Position numbers and translations under genes: made by a program. DNA of 64,000 nucleotides from Xiphydria camelus (Eukaryota; Arthropoda; Insecta; Hymenoptera; Xiphydriidae), in assembly GCA_963678675.1 (NCBI GenBank), contig OY783191.1, forward strand, positions 29,284,955-29,348,954, given 5' to 3'. The stretch's first letter is position 1. Every line of letters begins with the position of its first letter. The notes beneath the pieces were generated by a model. That model ran no database searches. It saw only the letters and a program-made list of their open reading frames with translations, and was not told the DNA's origin. Positions 9,896 through 24,800 of the stretch are shown one piece after another.

Positions 9896-11034
9896 AAATT
9901 GCACATCGGCAAATACGTTGGTATTTATCCATGTACGGGTCGGTTTCGCGGTACGCTTTGTACGCAAGATGGTTATTCCGGATCTCAGTCTAGTTCATTA
10001 GAGCTCAATAGCTTCTCGGCTCAATGAGCTAAGATCAAAAGTGTGTATACCGCCGCACAGTGCAGCGAGTCAATGGGAAACAGAGAAAATATCCAAAACT
10101 CGCGTGATTACCGATATGACATTTAACTAAAATAGTATCTTCTAAAAATGGATATTGCATTTCTACGCAAGTTAGTTCTATATAAACATATGTAAATACG
10201 TATATTTATACCTGTACGCGTCGGTTTCGCGGTACGCTTTGTACGCAAGATGGTTATTCCGGATCTCAATCTAATTCATTAGAGCTCAATAGCTTCTCGG
10301 TTCAATGAGCTAAGATCAAAAGTGTGTATATCGCCGCAGAGTGCAGCGAGTCAATGGGAAACAAGGAAAAAATAAAAAACTCGCGTGTTTACCGATATGA
10401 CATTTAACTAAAATAGTATCTTCTAAAAATGGGTATTGCATTTCACGCAAGTTAGTTCTATATAAATTACACATCTGCAAATACGTTGGTATTTATCCAT
10501 GTGGGGGTCGGTTTGGCGGTACGCTTTGTACGCAAGATGGTTATTCCGGATCTCAAACTAATTCATTAGAGCTCAATAGCTTCTCGGCTCAATGAGCTAA
10601 GATCAAAAGTGTGTATACCGCCGCAGAGTGCAGCGAGTCAACGGGAAACAAGGAAAAAATAAAAAACTCGCGTGATTGCCGATATGACATTTAACTAAAA
10701 TAGTATCTTCTAAAAATGGATATTGCATTTCTACGCAAGTTAGTTCTATATAAACATATGTAAATACGTATATTTATACCTGTACGCGTCGGTTTCGCGG
10801 TACGCTTTGTACGCAAAAGATGGTTATTCCGGATCTCAAACTAATTCATTAGAGCTCAATAGCTTCTCGGCTCAATGAGCTAAGATCAAAAGTGTGTATA
10901 CCGCCGCAGAGTGCAGCGAGTCAATGGGAAACAGGGAAAAAATAAAAAACTCGCGTGATTACCGATATGACATTTAACTAAAATAGTATTTTCTAAAAAT
11001 GGATATTGCATTTCTACGCAAGTTAGTTCTATAT

Positions 11035-11314
11035 AAACATATGTAAATACGTATATTTATACCTGTACGCGTTGGTTTCGCGGTAAGCTTTGTACGCAAG
11101 ATTGTTATTCCGGATCTCAATCTAATTCATTAGAGCTCAATAGCTTCTCGGCTCAATGAGCTAAGATCAAAAGTGTGTATACCGCCGCACAGTGCAGCGA
11201 GTCAATGGGAAACAGAGAATATATCCAAAACTCGCGTGATTACCGATATGACATTTAACTAAAATAGTATCTTCTAAAAATGGATATTGCGTTTCACGCA
11301 AGTTAGTTCCGTAT
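11035..11314 (+). repeat. Representative AB combination monomer (280 bp)
   Basis: The front is class A (cgcgttgg, ggtaagc, caagattg) and the back is class B (cacagtg, cagagaatatatcc, gcgtttcacgc, ccgtat). It follows D and precedes C. Copies start at 11035, 20949, 25768, 28036, 32287, 33706, 34276 and 39374. The repeated reuse shows one recombinant that was then amplified, not many independent events. Confidence 0.85.
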
Positions 11315-11882
11315 AAATTGCACATCGGCAAATACGTTGGTATTTATCCATGTACGGGTCGGTTTCGCGGTACGCTTTGTACGCAAGATGGTTATTCCGG
11401 ATCTCAGTCTAGTTCATTAGAGCTCAATAGCTTCTCGGCTCAATGAGCTAAGATCAAAAGTGTGTATACCGCCGCACAGTGCAGCGAGTCAATGGGAAAC
11501 AGAGAAAATATCCAAAACTCGCGTGATTACCGATATGACATTTAACTAAAATAGTATCTTCTAAAAATGGATATTGCATTTCTACGCAAGTTAGTTCTAT
11601 ATAAACATATGTAAATACGTATATTTATACCTGTACGCGTCGGTTTCGCGGTACGCTTTGTACGCAAGATGGTTATTCCGGATCTCAATCTAATTCATTA
11701 GAGCTCAATAGCTTCTCGGTTCAATGAGCTAAGATCAAAAGTGTGTATATCGCCGCAGAGTGCAGCGAGTCAATGGGAAACAAGGAAAAAATAAAAAACT
11801 CGCGTGTTTACCGATATGACATTTAACTAAAATAGTATCTTCTAAAAATGGGTATTGCATTTCACGCAAGTTAGTTCTATAT

Positions 11883-12169
11883 AAATTACACATCTGCAAA
11901 TACGTTGGTATTTATCCATGTACGGGTCGGTTTCGCGGTACGCTTTGTACGCAAGATGGTTATTCCGGATCTCAGTCTAGTTCATTAGAGCTCAATAGCT
12001 TCTCGGCTCAATGAGCTAAGATCAAAAGTGTGTATACCGCCGCACAGTGCAGCGAGTCAATGGGAAACAGAGAATATATCCAAAACTCGCGTGATTACCG
12101 ATATGACATTTAACTAAAATAGTATCTTCTAAAAATGGATATTGCGTTTCACGCAAGTTAGTTCCGTAT
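11883..12169 (+). repeat. G/C/B chimera (287 bp)
   Basis: The head is aaattacacatctgc (G), but it ends tacgggtcgg and cagtctag (C). The back is B (gaatatatcc, gcgtttcacgc). The +7 head and -1 tail explain 287 bp. Its neighbours obey both linkage rules: F before it and C after it. The second copy is at 21797. Confidence 0.85.
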
Positions 12170-14157
12170 AAATTGCACATCGGCAAATACGTTGGTATTT
12201 ATCCATGTACGGGTCGGTTTCGCGGTACGCTTTGTACGCAAGATGGTTATTCCGGATCTCAGTCTAGTTCATTAGAGCTCAATAGCTTCTCGGCTCAATG
12301 AGCTAAGATCAAAAGTGTGTATACCGCCGCACAGTGCAGCGAGTCAATGGGAAACAGAGAAAATATCCAAAACTCGCGTGATTACCGATATGACATTTAA
12401 CTAAAATAGTATCTTCTAAAAATGGATATTGCATTTCTACGCAAGTTAGTTCTATATAAACATATGTAAATACGTATATTTATACCTGTACGCGTCGGTT
12501 TCGCGGTACGCTTTGTACGCAAAAGATGGTTATTCCGGATCTCAAACTAATTCATTAGAGCTCAATAGCTTCTCGGCTCAATGACCTAAGATCAAAAGTG
12601 TGTATACCGCCGCAGAGTGCAGCGAGTCAATGGGAAACAGGGAAAAAATAAAAAACTCGCGTGATTACCGATATGACATTTAACTAAAATAGTATCTTCT
12701 AAAAATGGATATTGCATTTCTACGCAAGTTAGTTCTATATAAACATATGTAAATACGTATATTTATACCTGTACGCGTTGGTTTCGCGGTACGCTTTGTA
12801 CGCAAGATTGTTATTCCGGATCTCAATCTAATTCATTAGAGCTCAATAGCTTCTCGGCTCAATGAGCTAAGATCAAAAGTTTGTATACCGCCGCACAGTG
12901 CAGCGAGTCAATGGGAAACAGAGAAAATATCCAAAACTCGCGTGATTACCGATATGACATTTAACTAAAATAGTATCTTCTAAAAATGGATATTGCATTT
13001 CTACGCAAGTTAGTTCTATATAAACATATGTAAATACGTATATTTATACCTGTACGCGTCTGTTTCGCGGTACGCTTTGTACGCAAGATGGTTATTCCGG
13101 ATCTCAATCTAATTCATTAGAGCTCAATAGCTTCTCGGTTCAATAAGCTAAGATCAAAAGTGTGTATATCGCCGCAGAGTGCAGCGAGTCAATGGGAAAC
13201 AAGGAAAAAATAAAAAACTCGCGTGATTACCGATATGACATTTAACTAAAATAGTATCTTCTAAAAATGGGTATTGCATTTCACGCAAGTTAGTTCTATA
13301 TAAATTACACATCTGCAAATACGTTGGTATTTATCCATGTGGGGGTCGGTTTCGCGGTACGCTTTGTACGCAAGATGGTTATTCCGGATCTCAAACTAAT
13401 TCATTAGAGCTCAATAGCTTCTCGGCTCAATGAGCTAAGATCAAAAGTGTGTATACCGCCGCAGAGTGCAGCGAGTCAATGGGAAACAGGGAAAAAATAA
13501 AAAACTCGCGTGATTACCGATATGACATTTAACTAAAATAGTATCTTCTAAAAATGGATATTGCATTTCTACGCAAGTTAGTTCTATATAAACATATGTA
13601 AATACGTATATTTATACCTGTACGCGTTGGTTTCGCGGTACGCTTTGTACGCAAGATTGTTATTCCGGATCTCAATCTAATTCATTAGAGCTCAATAGCT
13701 TCTCGGCTCAATGAGCTAAGATCAAAAGTGTGTATACCGCCGCACAGTGCAGCGAGTCAATGGGAAACAGAGAATATATCCAAAACTCGCGTGATTACCG
13801 ATATGACATTTAACTAAAATAGTATCTTCTAAAAATGGATATTGCGTTTCACGCAAGTTAGTTCCGTATAAATTGCACATCGGCAAATACGTTGGTATTT
13901 ATCCATGTACGGGTCGGTTTCGCGGTACGCTTTGTACGCAAGATGGTTATTCCGGATCTCAGTCTAGTTCATTAGAGCTCAATAGCTTCTCGGCTCAATG
14001 AGCTAAGATCAAAAGTGTGTATACCGCCGCACAGTGCAGCGAGTCAATGGGAAACAGAGAAAATATCCAAAACTCGCGTGATTACCGATATGACATTTAA
14101 CTAAAATAATATCTTCTAAAAATGGATATTGCATTTCTACGCAAGTTAGTTCTATAT

Positions 14158-14438
14158 AAACATATGTAAATACGTATATTTATACCTGTACGCGTCGGTT
14201 TCGCGGTACGCTTTGTACGCAAGATGGTTATTCCGGATCTCAATCTAATTCATTAGAGCTCAATAGCTTCTCGGTTCAATGAGCTAAGATCAAAAGTGTG
14301 TATATCGCCGCAGAGTGCAGCGAGTCAATGGGAAACAAGGAAAAAATAAAAAACTCGCGTGATTACCGATATGACATTTAACTAAAATAGTATCTTCTAA
14401 AAATGGATATTGCATTTCTATGCAAGTTAGTTCTATAT
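14158..14438 (+). repeat. Representative class F1 monomer (281 bp)
   Basis: An F body (cggttcaatgag, gtatatcgcc, caaggaaaaaat) with a non-F tail: ggatattgcatttctatgc in place of gggtattgcatttcacgc. The tctatgc is private to this class. F1 is followed by D with an ordinary aaacatatg head, so the F-G linkage is broken on both sides of the monomer junction at once. Copies start at 14158, 24072, 27472, 30591, 35980, 37961, 45035, 50972 and 62860. Confidence 0.85.
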
Positions 14439-14721
14439 AAACATATGTAAATACGTATATTTATACCTGTACGCGTCGGTTTCGCGGTACGCTTTGTACG
14501 CAAAAGATGGTTATTCCGGATCTCAAACTAATTCATTAGAGCTCAATAGCTTCTCGGCTCAATGAGCTAAGATCAAAAGTGTGTATACCGCCGCAGAGTG
14601 CAGCGAGTCAATGGGAAACAGGGAAAAAATAAAAAACTCGCGTGATTACCGATATGACATTTAACTAAAATAGTATTTTCTAAAAATGGATATTGCATTT
14701 CTACGCAAGTTAGTTCTATAT

Positions 14722-15002
14722 AAACATATGTAAATACGTATATTTATACCTGTACGCGTTGGTTTCGCGGTAAGCTTTGTACGCAAGATTGTTATTCCGG
14801 ATCTCAATCTAATTCATTAGAGCTCAATAGCTTCTCGGCTCAACGAGCTAAGATCAAAAGTGTGTATACCGCCGCAGAGTGGAGCGAGTCAATGGGAAAC
14901 AAGGAAAAAATAAAAAACTCGCGTGATTACCGATATGACATTTAACTAAAATAGTATCTTCTAAAAATGGATATTGCATTTCTACGCAAGTTAGTTCTAT
15001 AT
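14722..15002 (+). repeat. Representative AE combination monomer (281 bp)
   Basis: The front is class A (cgcgttgg, ggtaagc, caagattg, ctcaatcta) and the back is class E (ctcaacgagc, cagagtggagcg, caaggaaaaaat). It follows D, or another AE. Copies start at 14722, 24636, 31155, 36544, 38525, 41359, 51536, 51817, 52382, 52663, 63424 and 63705. Four of them (41359, 51817, 52663, 63705) have one extra base at the right end (ctataataaac), making 282 bp. Confidence 0.85.
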
Positions 15003-15853
15003 AAACATATGTAAATACGTATATTTATACCTGTACGCGTCGGTTTCGCGGTACGCTTTGTACGCAAGATGGTTATTCCGGATCTCAATCTAATTCATTA
15101 GAGCTCAATAGCTTCTCGGTTCAATGAGCTAAGATCAAAAGTGTGTATATCGCCGCAGAGTGCAGCGAGTCAATGGGAAACAAGGAAAAAATAAAAAACT
15201 CGCGTGTTTACCGATATGACATTTAACTAAAATAGTATCTTCTAAAAATGGGTATTGCATTTCACGCAAGTTAGTTCTATATAAATTACACATCTGCAAA
15301 TACGTTGGTATTTATCCATGTGGGGGTCGGTTTGGCGGTACGCTTTGTACGCAAGATGGTTATTCCGGATCTCAAACTAATTCATTAGAGCTCAATAGCT
15401 TCTCGGCTCAATGAGCTAAGATCAAAAGTGTGTATACCGCCGCAGAGTGCAGCGAGTCAACGGGAAACAAGGAAAAAATAAAAAACTCGCGTGATTGCCG
15501 ATATGACATTTAACTAAAATAGTATCTTCTAAAAATGGATATTGCATTTCTACGCAAGTTAGTTCTATATAAACATATGTAAATACGTATATTTATACCT
15601 GTACGCGTCGGTTTCGCGGTACGCTTTGTACGCAAAAGATGGTTATTCCGGATCTCAAACTAATTCATTAGAGCTCAATAGCTTCTCGGCTCAATGAGCT
15701 AAGATCAAAAGTGTGTATACCGCCGCAGAGTGCAGCGAGTCAATGGGAAACAGGGAAAAAATAAAAAACTCGCGTGATTACCGATATGACATTTAACTAA
15801 AATAGTATTTTCTAAAAATGGATATTGCATTTCTACGCAAGTTAGTTCTATAT

Positions 15854-18800
15854 AAACATATGTAAATACGTATATTTATACCTGTACGCGTTGGTTTCGC
15901 GGTAAGCTTTGTACGCAAGATTGTTATTCCGGATCTCAATCTAATTCATTAGAGCTCAACAGCTTCTCGGCTCAATGAGCTAAGATCAAAAGTGTGTATA
16001 CCGCCGCAGAGTGCAGCGAGTCAATGGGAAACAGGGAAAAAATAAAAAACTCGCGTGATTACCGATATGACATTTAACTAAAATAGTATCTTCTAAAAAT
16101 GGATATTGCATTTCTACGCAAGTTAGTTCTATATAAACATATGTAAATACGTATATTTATACCTGTACGCGTTGGTTTCGCGGTACGCTTTGTACGCAAG
16201 ATTGTTATTCCGGATCTCAATCTAATTCATTAGAGCTCAATCGCTTCTCGGCTCAATGAGCTAAGATCAAAAGTTTGTATACCGCCGCACAGTGCAGCGA
16301 GTCAATGGGAAACAGAGAAAATATCCAAAACTCGCGTGATTACCGATATGACATTTAACTAAAATAGTATCTTCTAAAAATGGATATTGCATTTCTACGC
16401 AAGTTAGTTCTATATAAACATATGTAAATACGTTGGTATTTATCCATGTACGGGTCGGTTTCGCGGTACGCTTTGTACGCAAGATGGTTATTCCGGATCT
16501 CAGTCTAGTTCATTAGAGCTCAATAGCTTCTCGGCTCAATGAGCTAAGATCAAAAGTGTGTATACCGCCGCACAGTGCAGCGAGTCAATGGGAAACAGAG
16601 AAAATATCCAAAACTCGCGTGATTACCGATATGACATTTAACTAAAATAGTATCTTCTAAAAATGGATATTGCATTTCTACGCAAGTTAGTTCTATATAA
16701 ACATATGTAAATACGTATATTTATACCTGTACGCGTCGGTTTCGCGGTACGCTTTGTACGCAAGATGGTTATTCCGGATCTCAATCTAATTCATTAGAGC
16801 TCAATAGCTTCTCGGTTCAATGAGCTAAGATCAAAAGTGTGTATATCGCCGCAGAGTGCAGCGAGTCAATGGGAAACAAGGAAAAAATAAAAAACTCGCG
16901 TGTTTACCGATATGACATTTAACTAAAATAGTATCTTCTAAAAATGGGTATTGCATTTCAAGCAAGTTAGTTCTATATAAATTACACATCTGCAAATACG
17001 TTGGTATTTATCCATGTGGGGGTCGGTTTCGCGGTACGCTTTGTACGCAAGATGGTTATTCCGGATCTCAAACTAATTCATTAGAGCTCAATAGCTTCTC
17101 GGCTCAATGAGCTAAGATCAAAAGTGTGTATACCGCCGCAGAGTGCAGCGAGTCAACGGGAAACAAGGAAAAAATAAAAAACTCGCGTGATTGCCGATAT
17201 GACATTTAACTAAAATAGTATCTTCTAAAAATGGATATTGCATTTCTACGCAAGTTAGTTCTATATAAACATATGTAAATACGTATATTTATACCTGTAC
17301 GCGTCGGTTTCGCGGTACGCTTTGTACGCAAAAGATGGTTATTCCGGATCTCAAACTAATTCATTAGAGCTCAATAGCTTCTCGGCTCAATGAGCTAAGA
17401 TCAAAAGTGTGTATACCGCCGCAGAGTGCAGCGAGTCAATGGGAAACAGGGAAAAAATAAAAAACTCGCGTGATTACCGATATGACATTTAACTAAAATA
17501 GTATTTTCTAAAAATGGATATTGCATTTCTACGCAAGTTAGTTCTATATAAACATATGTAAATACGTATATTTATACCTGTACGCGTTGGTTTCGCGGTA
17601 AGCTTTGTACGCAAGATTGTTATTCCGGATCTCAATCTAATTCATTAGAGCTCAATAACTTCTCGGCTTATTGAGCTAAGATCAAAGTGTGTATACCGCC
17701 GCACAGTGCAGCGAGTCAATGGGAAACAGAGAAAATATCCAAAACTCGCGTGATTACCGATATGACATTTAACTAAAATAGTATCTTCTAAAAATGGATA
17801 TTGCATTTCTACGCAAGTTAGTTCTATATAAACATATGTAAATACGTATAATTATACCTGTACGCGTCGGTTTCGCGGTACGCTTTGTACGCAAGATGGT
17901 TATTCCGGATCTCAATCTAATTCATTAGAGCTCAATAGCTTCTCGGTTCAATGAGCTAAGATCAAAAGTGTGTATATCGCCGCAGAGTGCAGCGAGTCAA
18001 TGGGAAACAAGGAAAAAATAAAAAACTCGCGTGATTACCGATATGACATTTAACTAAAATAGTATCTTCTAAAAATGGGTATTGCATTTCACGCAAGTTA
18101 GTTCTATATAAATTACACATCTGCAAATACGTTGGTATTTATCCATGTGGGGGTCGGTTTCGCGGTACGCTTTGTACGCAAGATGGTTATTCCGGATCTC
18201 AAACTAATTCATTAGAGCTCAATAGCTTCTCGGCTCAATGAGCTAAGATCAAAAGTGTGTATACCGCCGCAGAGTGCAGCGAGTCAATGGGAAACAGGGA
18301 AAAAATAAAAAACTCGCGTGATTACCGATATGACATTTAACTAAAATAGTATCTTCTAAAAATGGATATTGCATTTCTACGCAAGTTAGTTCTATATAAA
18401 CATATGTAAATACGTATATTTATACCTGTACGCGTTGGTTTCGCGGTACGCTTTGTACGCAAGATTGTTATTCCGGATCTCAATCTAATTCATTAGAGCT
18501 CAATAGCTTCTCGGCTCAATGAGCTAAGATCAAAAGTGTGTATACCGCCGCACAGTGCAGCGAGTCAATGGGAAACAGAGAATATATCCAAAACTCGCGT
18601 GATTACCGATATGACATTTAACTAAAATAGTATCTTCTAAAAATGGATATTGCGTTTCACGCAAGTTAGTTCCGTATAAATTGCACATCGGCAAATACGT
18701 TGGTATTTATCCATGTACGGGTCGGTTTCGCGGTACGCTTTGTACGCAAGATGGTTATTCCGGATCTCAGTCTAGTTCATTAGAGCTCAATAGCTTCTCG

Positions 18801-21800
18801 GCTCAATGAGCTAAGATCAAAAGTGTGTATACCGCCGCACAGTGCAGCGAGTCAATGGGAAACAGAGAAAATATCCAAAACTCGCGTGATTACCGATATG
18901 ACATTTAACTAAAATAATATCTTCTAAAAATGGATATTGCATTTCTACGCAAGTTAGTTCTATATAAACATATGTAAATACGTATATTTATACCTGTACG
19001 CGTCGGTTTCGCGGTACGCTTTGTACGCAAAAGATGGTTATTCCGGATCTCAAACTAATTCATTAGAACTTAATAGCTTCTCGGCTCAATGAGCTAAGAT
19101 CAAAAGTGTGTATACCGCCGCAGAGTGCAGGGAGTCAATGGGAAACAGGGAAAAAATAAAAAACTCGCGTGATTACCGATATGACATTCAACTAAAATAG
19201 TATCTTCTAAAAATGGATATTGCATTTCTACGCAAGTTAGTTCTATATAAACATATGTAAATACGTATATTTATACCTGTACGCGTTGGTTTCGCGGTAC
19301 GCTTTGTACGCAAGATTGTTATTCCGGATCTCAATCTAATTCATTAGAGCTCAATAGCTTCTCGGCTCAATGAGCTAAGATCAAAAGTTTGTATACCGCC
19401 GCACAGTGCAGCGAGTCAATGGGAAACAGAGAAAATATCCAAAACTCGCGTGATTACCGATATGACATTTAACTAAAATAGTATCTTCTAAAAATGGATA
19501 TTGCATTTCTACGCAAGTTAGTTCTATATAAACATATGCAAATACGTATATTTATACCTGTACGCGTCGGTTTCGCGGTACGCTTTGTACTCAAGATTGT
19601 TATTCCGGATCTCAATCTAATTCATTAGAGCTCAATAGCTTCTCGGCTCAATGAGCTAAGATCAAAAGTGTGTATACCGCCGCACAGTGCAGCGAGTCAA
19701 TGGGAAACAGAGAATATATCCAAAACTCGCGTGATTACCGATATGACATTTAACTAAAATAGTATCTTCTAAAAATGGATATTGCGTTTCACGCAAGTTA
19801 GTTCCGTATAAATTGCACATCGGCAAATACGTTGGTATTTATCCATGTACGGGTCGGTTTCGCGGTACGCTTTGTACGCAAGATGGTTATTCCGGATCTC
19901 AGTCTAGTTCATTAGAGCTCAATAGCTTCTCGGCTCAATGAGCTAAGATCAAAAGTGTGTATACCGCCGCACAGTGCAGCGAGTCAATGGGAAACAGAGA
20001 AAATATCCAAAACTCGCGTGATTACCGATATGACATTTAACTAAAATAGTATCTTCTAAAAATGGATATTGCATTTCTACGCAAGTTAGTTCTATATAAA
20101 CATATGTAAATACGTATATTTATACCTGTACGCGTCGGTTTCGCGGTACGCTTTGTACGCAAGATGGTTATTCCGGATCTCAATCTAATTCATTAGAGCT
20201 CAATAGCTTCTCGGTTCAATGAGCTAAGATCAAAAGTGTGTATATCGCCGCAGAGTGCAGCGAGTCAATGGGAAACAAGGAAAAAATAAAAAACTCGCGT
20301 GTTTACCGATATGACATTTAACTAAAATAGTATCTTCTAAAAATGGGTATTGCATTTCACGCAAGTTAGTTCTATATAAATTACACATCTGCAAATACGT
20401 TGGTATTTATCCATGTGGGGGTCGGTTTGGCGGTACGCTTTGTACGCAAGATGGTTATTCCGGATCTCAAACTAATTCATTAGAGCTCAATAGCTTCTCG
20501 GCTCAATGAGCTAAGATCAAAAGTGTGTATACCGCCGCAGAGTGCAGCGAGTCAACGGGAAACAAGGAAAAAATAAAAAACTCGCGTGATTGCCGATATG
20601 ACATTTAACTAAAATAGTATCTTCTAAAAATGGATATTGCATTTCTACGCAAGTTAGTTCTATATAAACATATGTAAATACGTATATTTATACCTGTACG
20701 CGTCGGTTTCGCGGTACGCTTTGTACGCAAAAGATGGTTATTCCGGATCTCAAACTAATTCATTAGAGCTCAATAGCTTCTCGGCTCAATGAGCTAAGAT
20801 CAAAAGTGTGTATACCGCCGCAGAGTGCAGCGAGTCAATGGGAAACAGGGAAAAAATAAAAAACTCGCGTGATTACCGATATGACATTTAACTAAAATAG
20901 TATTTTCTAAAAATGGATATTGCATTTCTACGCAAGTTAGTTCTATATAAACATATGTAAATACGTATATTTATACCTGTACGCGTTGGTTTCGCGGTAA
21001 GCTTTGTACGCAAGATTGTTATTCCGGATCTCAATCTAATTCATTAGAGCTCAATAGCTTCTCGGCTCAATGAGCTAAGATCAAAAGTGTGTATACCGCC
21101 GCACAGTGCAGCGAGTCAATGGGAAACAGAGAATATATCCAAAACTCGCGTGATTACCGATATGACATTTAACTAAAATAGTATCTTCTAAAAATGGATA
21201 TTGCGTTTCACGCAAGTTAGTTCCGTATAAATTGCACATCGGCAAATACGTTGGTATTTATCCATGTACGGGTCGGTTTCGCGGTACGCTTTGTACGCAA
21301 GATGGTTATTCCGGATCTCAGTCTAGTTCATTAGAGCTCAATAGCTTCTCGGCTCAATGAGCTAAGATCAAAAGTGTGTATACCGCCGCACAGTGCAGCG
21401 AGTCAATGGGAAACAGAGAAAATATCCAAAACTCGCGTGATTACCGATATGACATTTAACTAAAATAGTATCTTCTAAAAATGGATATTGCATTTCTACG
21501 CAAGTTAGTTCTATATAAACATATGTAAATACGTATATTTATACCTGTACGCGTCGGTTTCGCGGTACGCTTTGTACGCAAGATGGTTATTCCGGATCTC
21601 AATCTAATTCATTAGAGCTCAATAGCTTCTCGGTTCAATGAGCTAAGATCAAAAGTGTGTATATCGCCGCAGAGTGCAGCGAGTCAATGGGAAACAAGGA
21701 AAAAATAAAAAACTCGCGTGTTTACCGATATGACATTTAACTAAAATAGTATCTTCTAAAAATGGGTATTGCATTTCACGCAAGTTAGTTCTATATAAAT

Positions 21801-24800
21801 TACACATCTGCAAATACGTTGGTATTTATCCATGTACGGGTCGGTTTCGCGGTACGCTTTGTACGCAAGATGGTTATTCCGGATCTCAGTCTAGTTCATT
21901 AGAGCTCAATAGCTTCTCGGCTCAATGAGCTAAGATCAAAAGTGTGTATACCGCCGCACAGTGCAGCGAGTCAATGGGAAACAGAGAATATATCCAAAAC
22001 TCGCGTGATTACCGATATGACATTTAACTAAAATAGTATCTTCTAAAAATGGATATTGCGTTTCACGCAAGTTAGTTCCGTATAAATTGCACATCGGCAA
22101 ATACGTTGGTATTTATCCATGTACGGGTCGGTTTCGCGGTACGCTTTGTACGCAAGATGGTTATTCCGGATCTCAGTCTAGTTCATTAGAGCTCAATAGC
22201 TTCTCGGCTCAATGAGCTAAGATCAAAAGTGTGTATACCGCCGCACAGTGCAGCGAGTCAATGGGAAACAGAGAAAATATCCAAAACTCGCGTGATTACC
22301 GATATGACATTTAACTAAAATAGTATCTTCTAAAAATGGATATTGCATTTCTACGCAAGTTAGTTCTATATAAACATATGTAAATACGTATATTTATACC
22401 TGTACGCGTCGGTTTCGCGGTACGCTTTGTACGCAAAAGATGGTTATTCCGGATCTCAAACTAATTCATTAGAGCTCAATAGCTTCTCGGCTCAATGACC
22501 TAAGATCAAAAGTGTGTATACCGCCGCAGAGTGCAGCGAGTCAATGGGAAACAGGGAAAAAATAAAAAACTCGCGTGATTACCGATATGACATTTAACTA
22601 AAATAGTATCTTCTAAAAATGGATATTGCATTTCTACGCAAGTTAGTTCTATATAAACATATGTAAATACGTATATTTATACCTGTACGCGTTGGTTTCG
22701 CGGTACGCTTTGTACGCAAGATTGTTATTCCGGATCTCAATCTAATTCATTAGAGCTCAATAGCTTCTCGGCTCAATGAGCTAAGATCAAAAGTTTGTAT
22801 ACCGCCGCACAGTGCAGCGAGTCAATGGGAAACAGAGAAAATATCCAAAACTCGCGTGATTACCGATATGACATTTAACTAAAATAGTATCTTCTAAAAA
22901 TGGATATTGCATTTCTACGCAAGTTAGTTCTATATAAACATATGTAAATACGTATATTTATACCTGTACGCGTCTGTTTCGCGGTACGCTTTGTACGCAA
23001 GATGGTTATTCCGGATCTCAATCTAATTCATTAGAGCTCAATAGCTTCTCGGTTCAATAAGCTAAGATCAAAAGTGTGTATATCGCCGCAGAGTGCAGCG
23101 AGTCAATGGGAAACAAGGAAAAAATAAAAAACTCGCGTGATTACCGATATGACATTTAACTAAAATAGTATCTTCTAAAAATGGGTATTGCATTTCACGC
23201 AAGTTAGTTCTATATAAATTACACATCTGCAAATACGTTGGTATTTATCCATGTGGGGGTCGGTTTCGCGGTACGCTTTGTACGCAAGATGGTTATTCCG
23301 GATCTCAAACTAATTCATTAGAGCTCAATAGCTTCTCGGCTCAATGAGCTAAGATCAAAAGTGTGTATACCGCCGCAGAGTGCAGCGAGTCAATGGGAAA
23401 CAGGGAAAAAATAAAAAACTCGCGTGATTACCGATATGACATTTAACTAAAATAGTATCTTCTAAAAATGGATATTGCATTTCTACGCAAGTTAGTTCTA
23501 TATAAACATATGTAAATACGTATATTTATACCTGTACGCGTTGGTTTCGCGGTACGCTTTGTACGCAAGATTGTTATTCCGGATCTCAATCTAATTCATT
23601 AGAGCTCAATAGCTTCTCGGCTCAATGAGCTAAGATCAAAAGTGTGTATACCGCCGCACAGTGCAGCGAGTCAATGGGAAACAGAGAATATATCCAAAAC
23701 TCGCGTGATTACCGATATGACATTTAACTAAAATAGTATCTTCTAAAAATGGATATTGCGTTTCACGCAAGTTAGTTCCGTATAAATTGCACATCGGCAA
23801 ATACGTTGGTATTTATCCATGTACGGGTCGGTTTCGCGGTACGCTTTGTACGCAAGATGGTTATTCCGGATCTCAGTCTAGTTCATTAGAGCTCAATAGC
23901 TTCTCGGCTCAATGAGCTAAGATCAAAAGTGTGTATACCGCCGCACAGTGCAGCGAGTCAATGGGAAACAGAGAAAATATCCAAAACTCGCGTGATTACC
24001 GATATGACATTTAACTAAAATAATATCTTCTAAAAATGGATATTGCATTTCTACGCAAGTTAGTTCTATATAAACATATGTAAATACGTATATTTATACC
24101 TGTACGCGTCGGTTTCGCGGTACGCTTTGTACGCAAGATGGTTATTCCGGATCTCAATCTAATTCATTAGAGCTCAATAGCTTCTCGGTTCAATGAGCTA
24201 AGATCAAAAGTGTGTATATCGCCGCAGAGTGCAGCGAGTCAATGGGAAACAAGGAAAAAATAAAAAACTCGCGTGATTACCGATATGACATTTAACTAAA
24301 ATAGTATCTTCTAAAAATGGATATTGCATTTCTATGCAAGTTAGTTCTATATAAACATATGTAAATACGTATATTTATACCTGTACGCGTCGGTTTCGCG
24401 GTACGCTTTGTACGCAAAAGATGGTTATTCCGGATCTCAAACTAATTCATTAGAGCTCAATAGCTTCTCGGCTCAATGAGCTAAGATCAAAAGTGTGTAT
24501 ACCGCCGCAGAGTGCAGCGAGTCAATGGGAAACAGGGAAAAAATAAAAAACTCGCGTGATTACCGATATGACATTTAACTAAAATAGTATTTTCTAAAAA
24601 TGGATATTGCATTTCTACGCAAGTTAGTTCTATATAAACATATGTAAATACGTATATTTATACCTGTACGCGTTGGTTTCGCGGTAAGCTTTGTACGCAA
24701 GATTGTTATTCCGGATCTCAATCTAATTCATTAGAGCTCAATAGCTTCTCGGCTCAACGAGCTAAGATCAAAAGTGTGTATACCGCCGCAGAGTGGAGCG

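Larger units (their letters stand above)
5940..15853 (+). repeat. 35-monomer higher-order repeat, copy 1 (9914 bp)
   Basis: Monomer starts: 5940 A, 6221 B1, 6502 hybrid C, 6785 F, 7065 G, 7353 D, 7636 A/B1, 7916 F, 8196 G, 8484 B, 8764 C, 9052 D, 9335 B1, 9616 EB, 9896 C, 10184 F, 10464 G, 10752 D, 11035 AB, 11315 C, 11603 F, 11883 G/C, 12170 C, 12458 D, 12741 B1, 13022 F, 13302 G, 13590 B, 13870 C, 14158 F1, 14439 D, 14722 AE, 15003 F, 15283 G, 15571 D. Private markers include ctcaacagc, ctcaatcgc, tttcaagcaag, ggcttattgag, gtataattatacc, gcagggag, atgacctaag and ttcaataagc. All recur 9914 bp later. Confidence 0.92.
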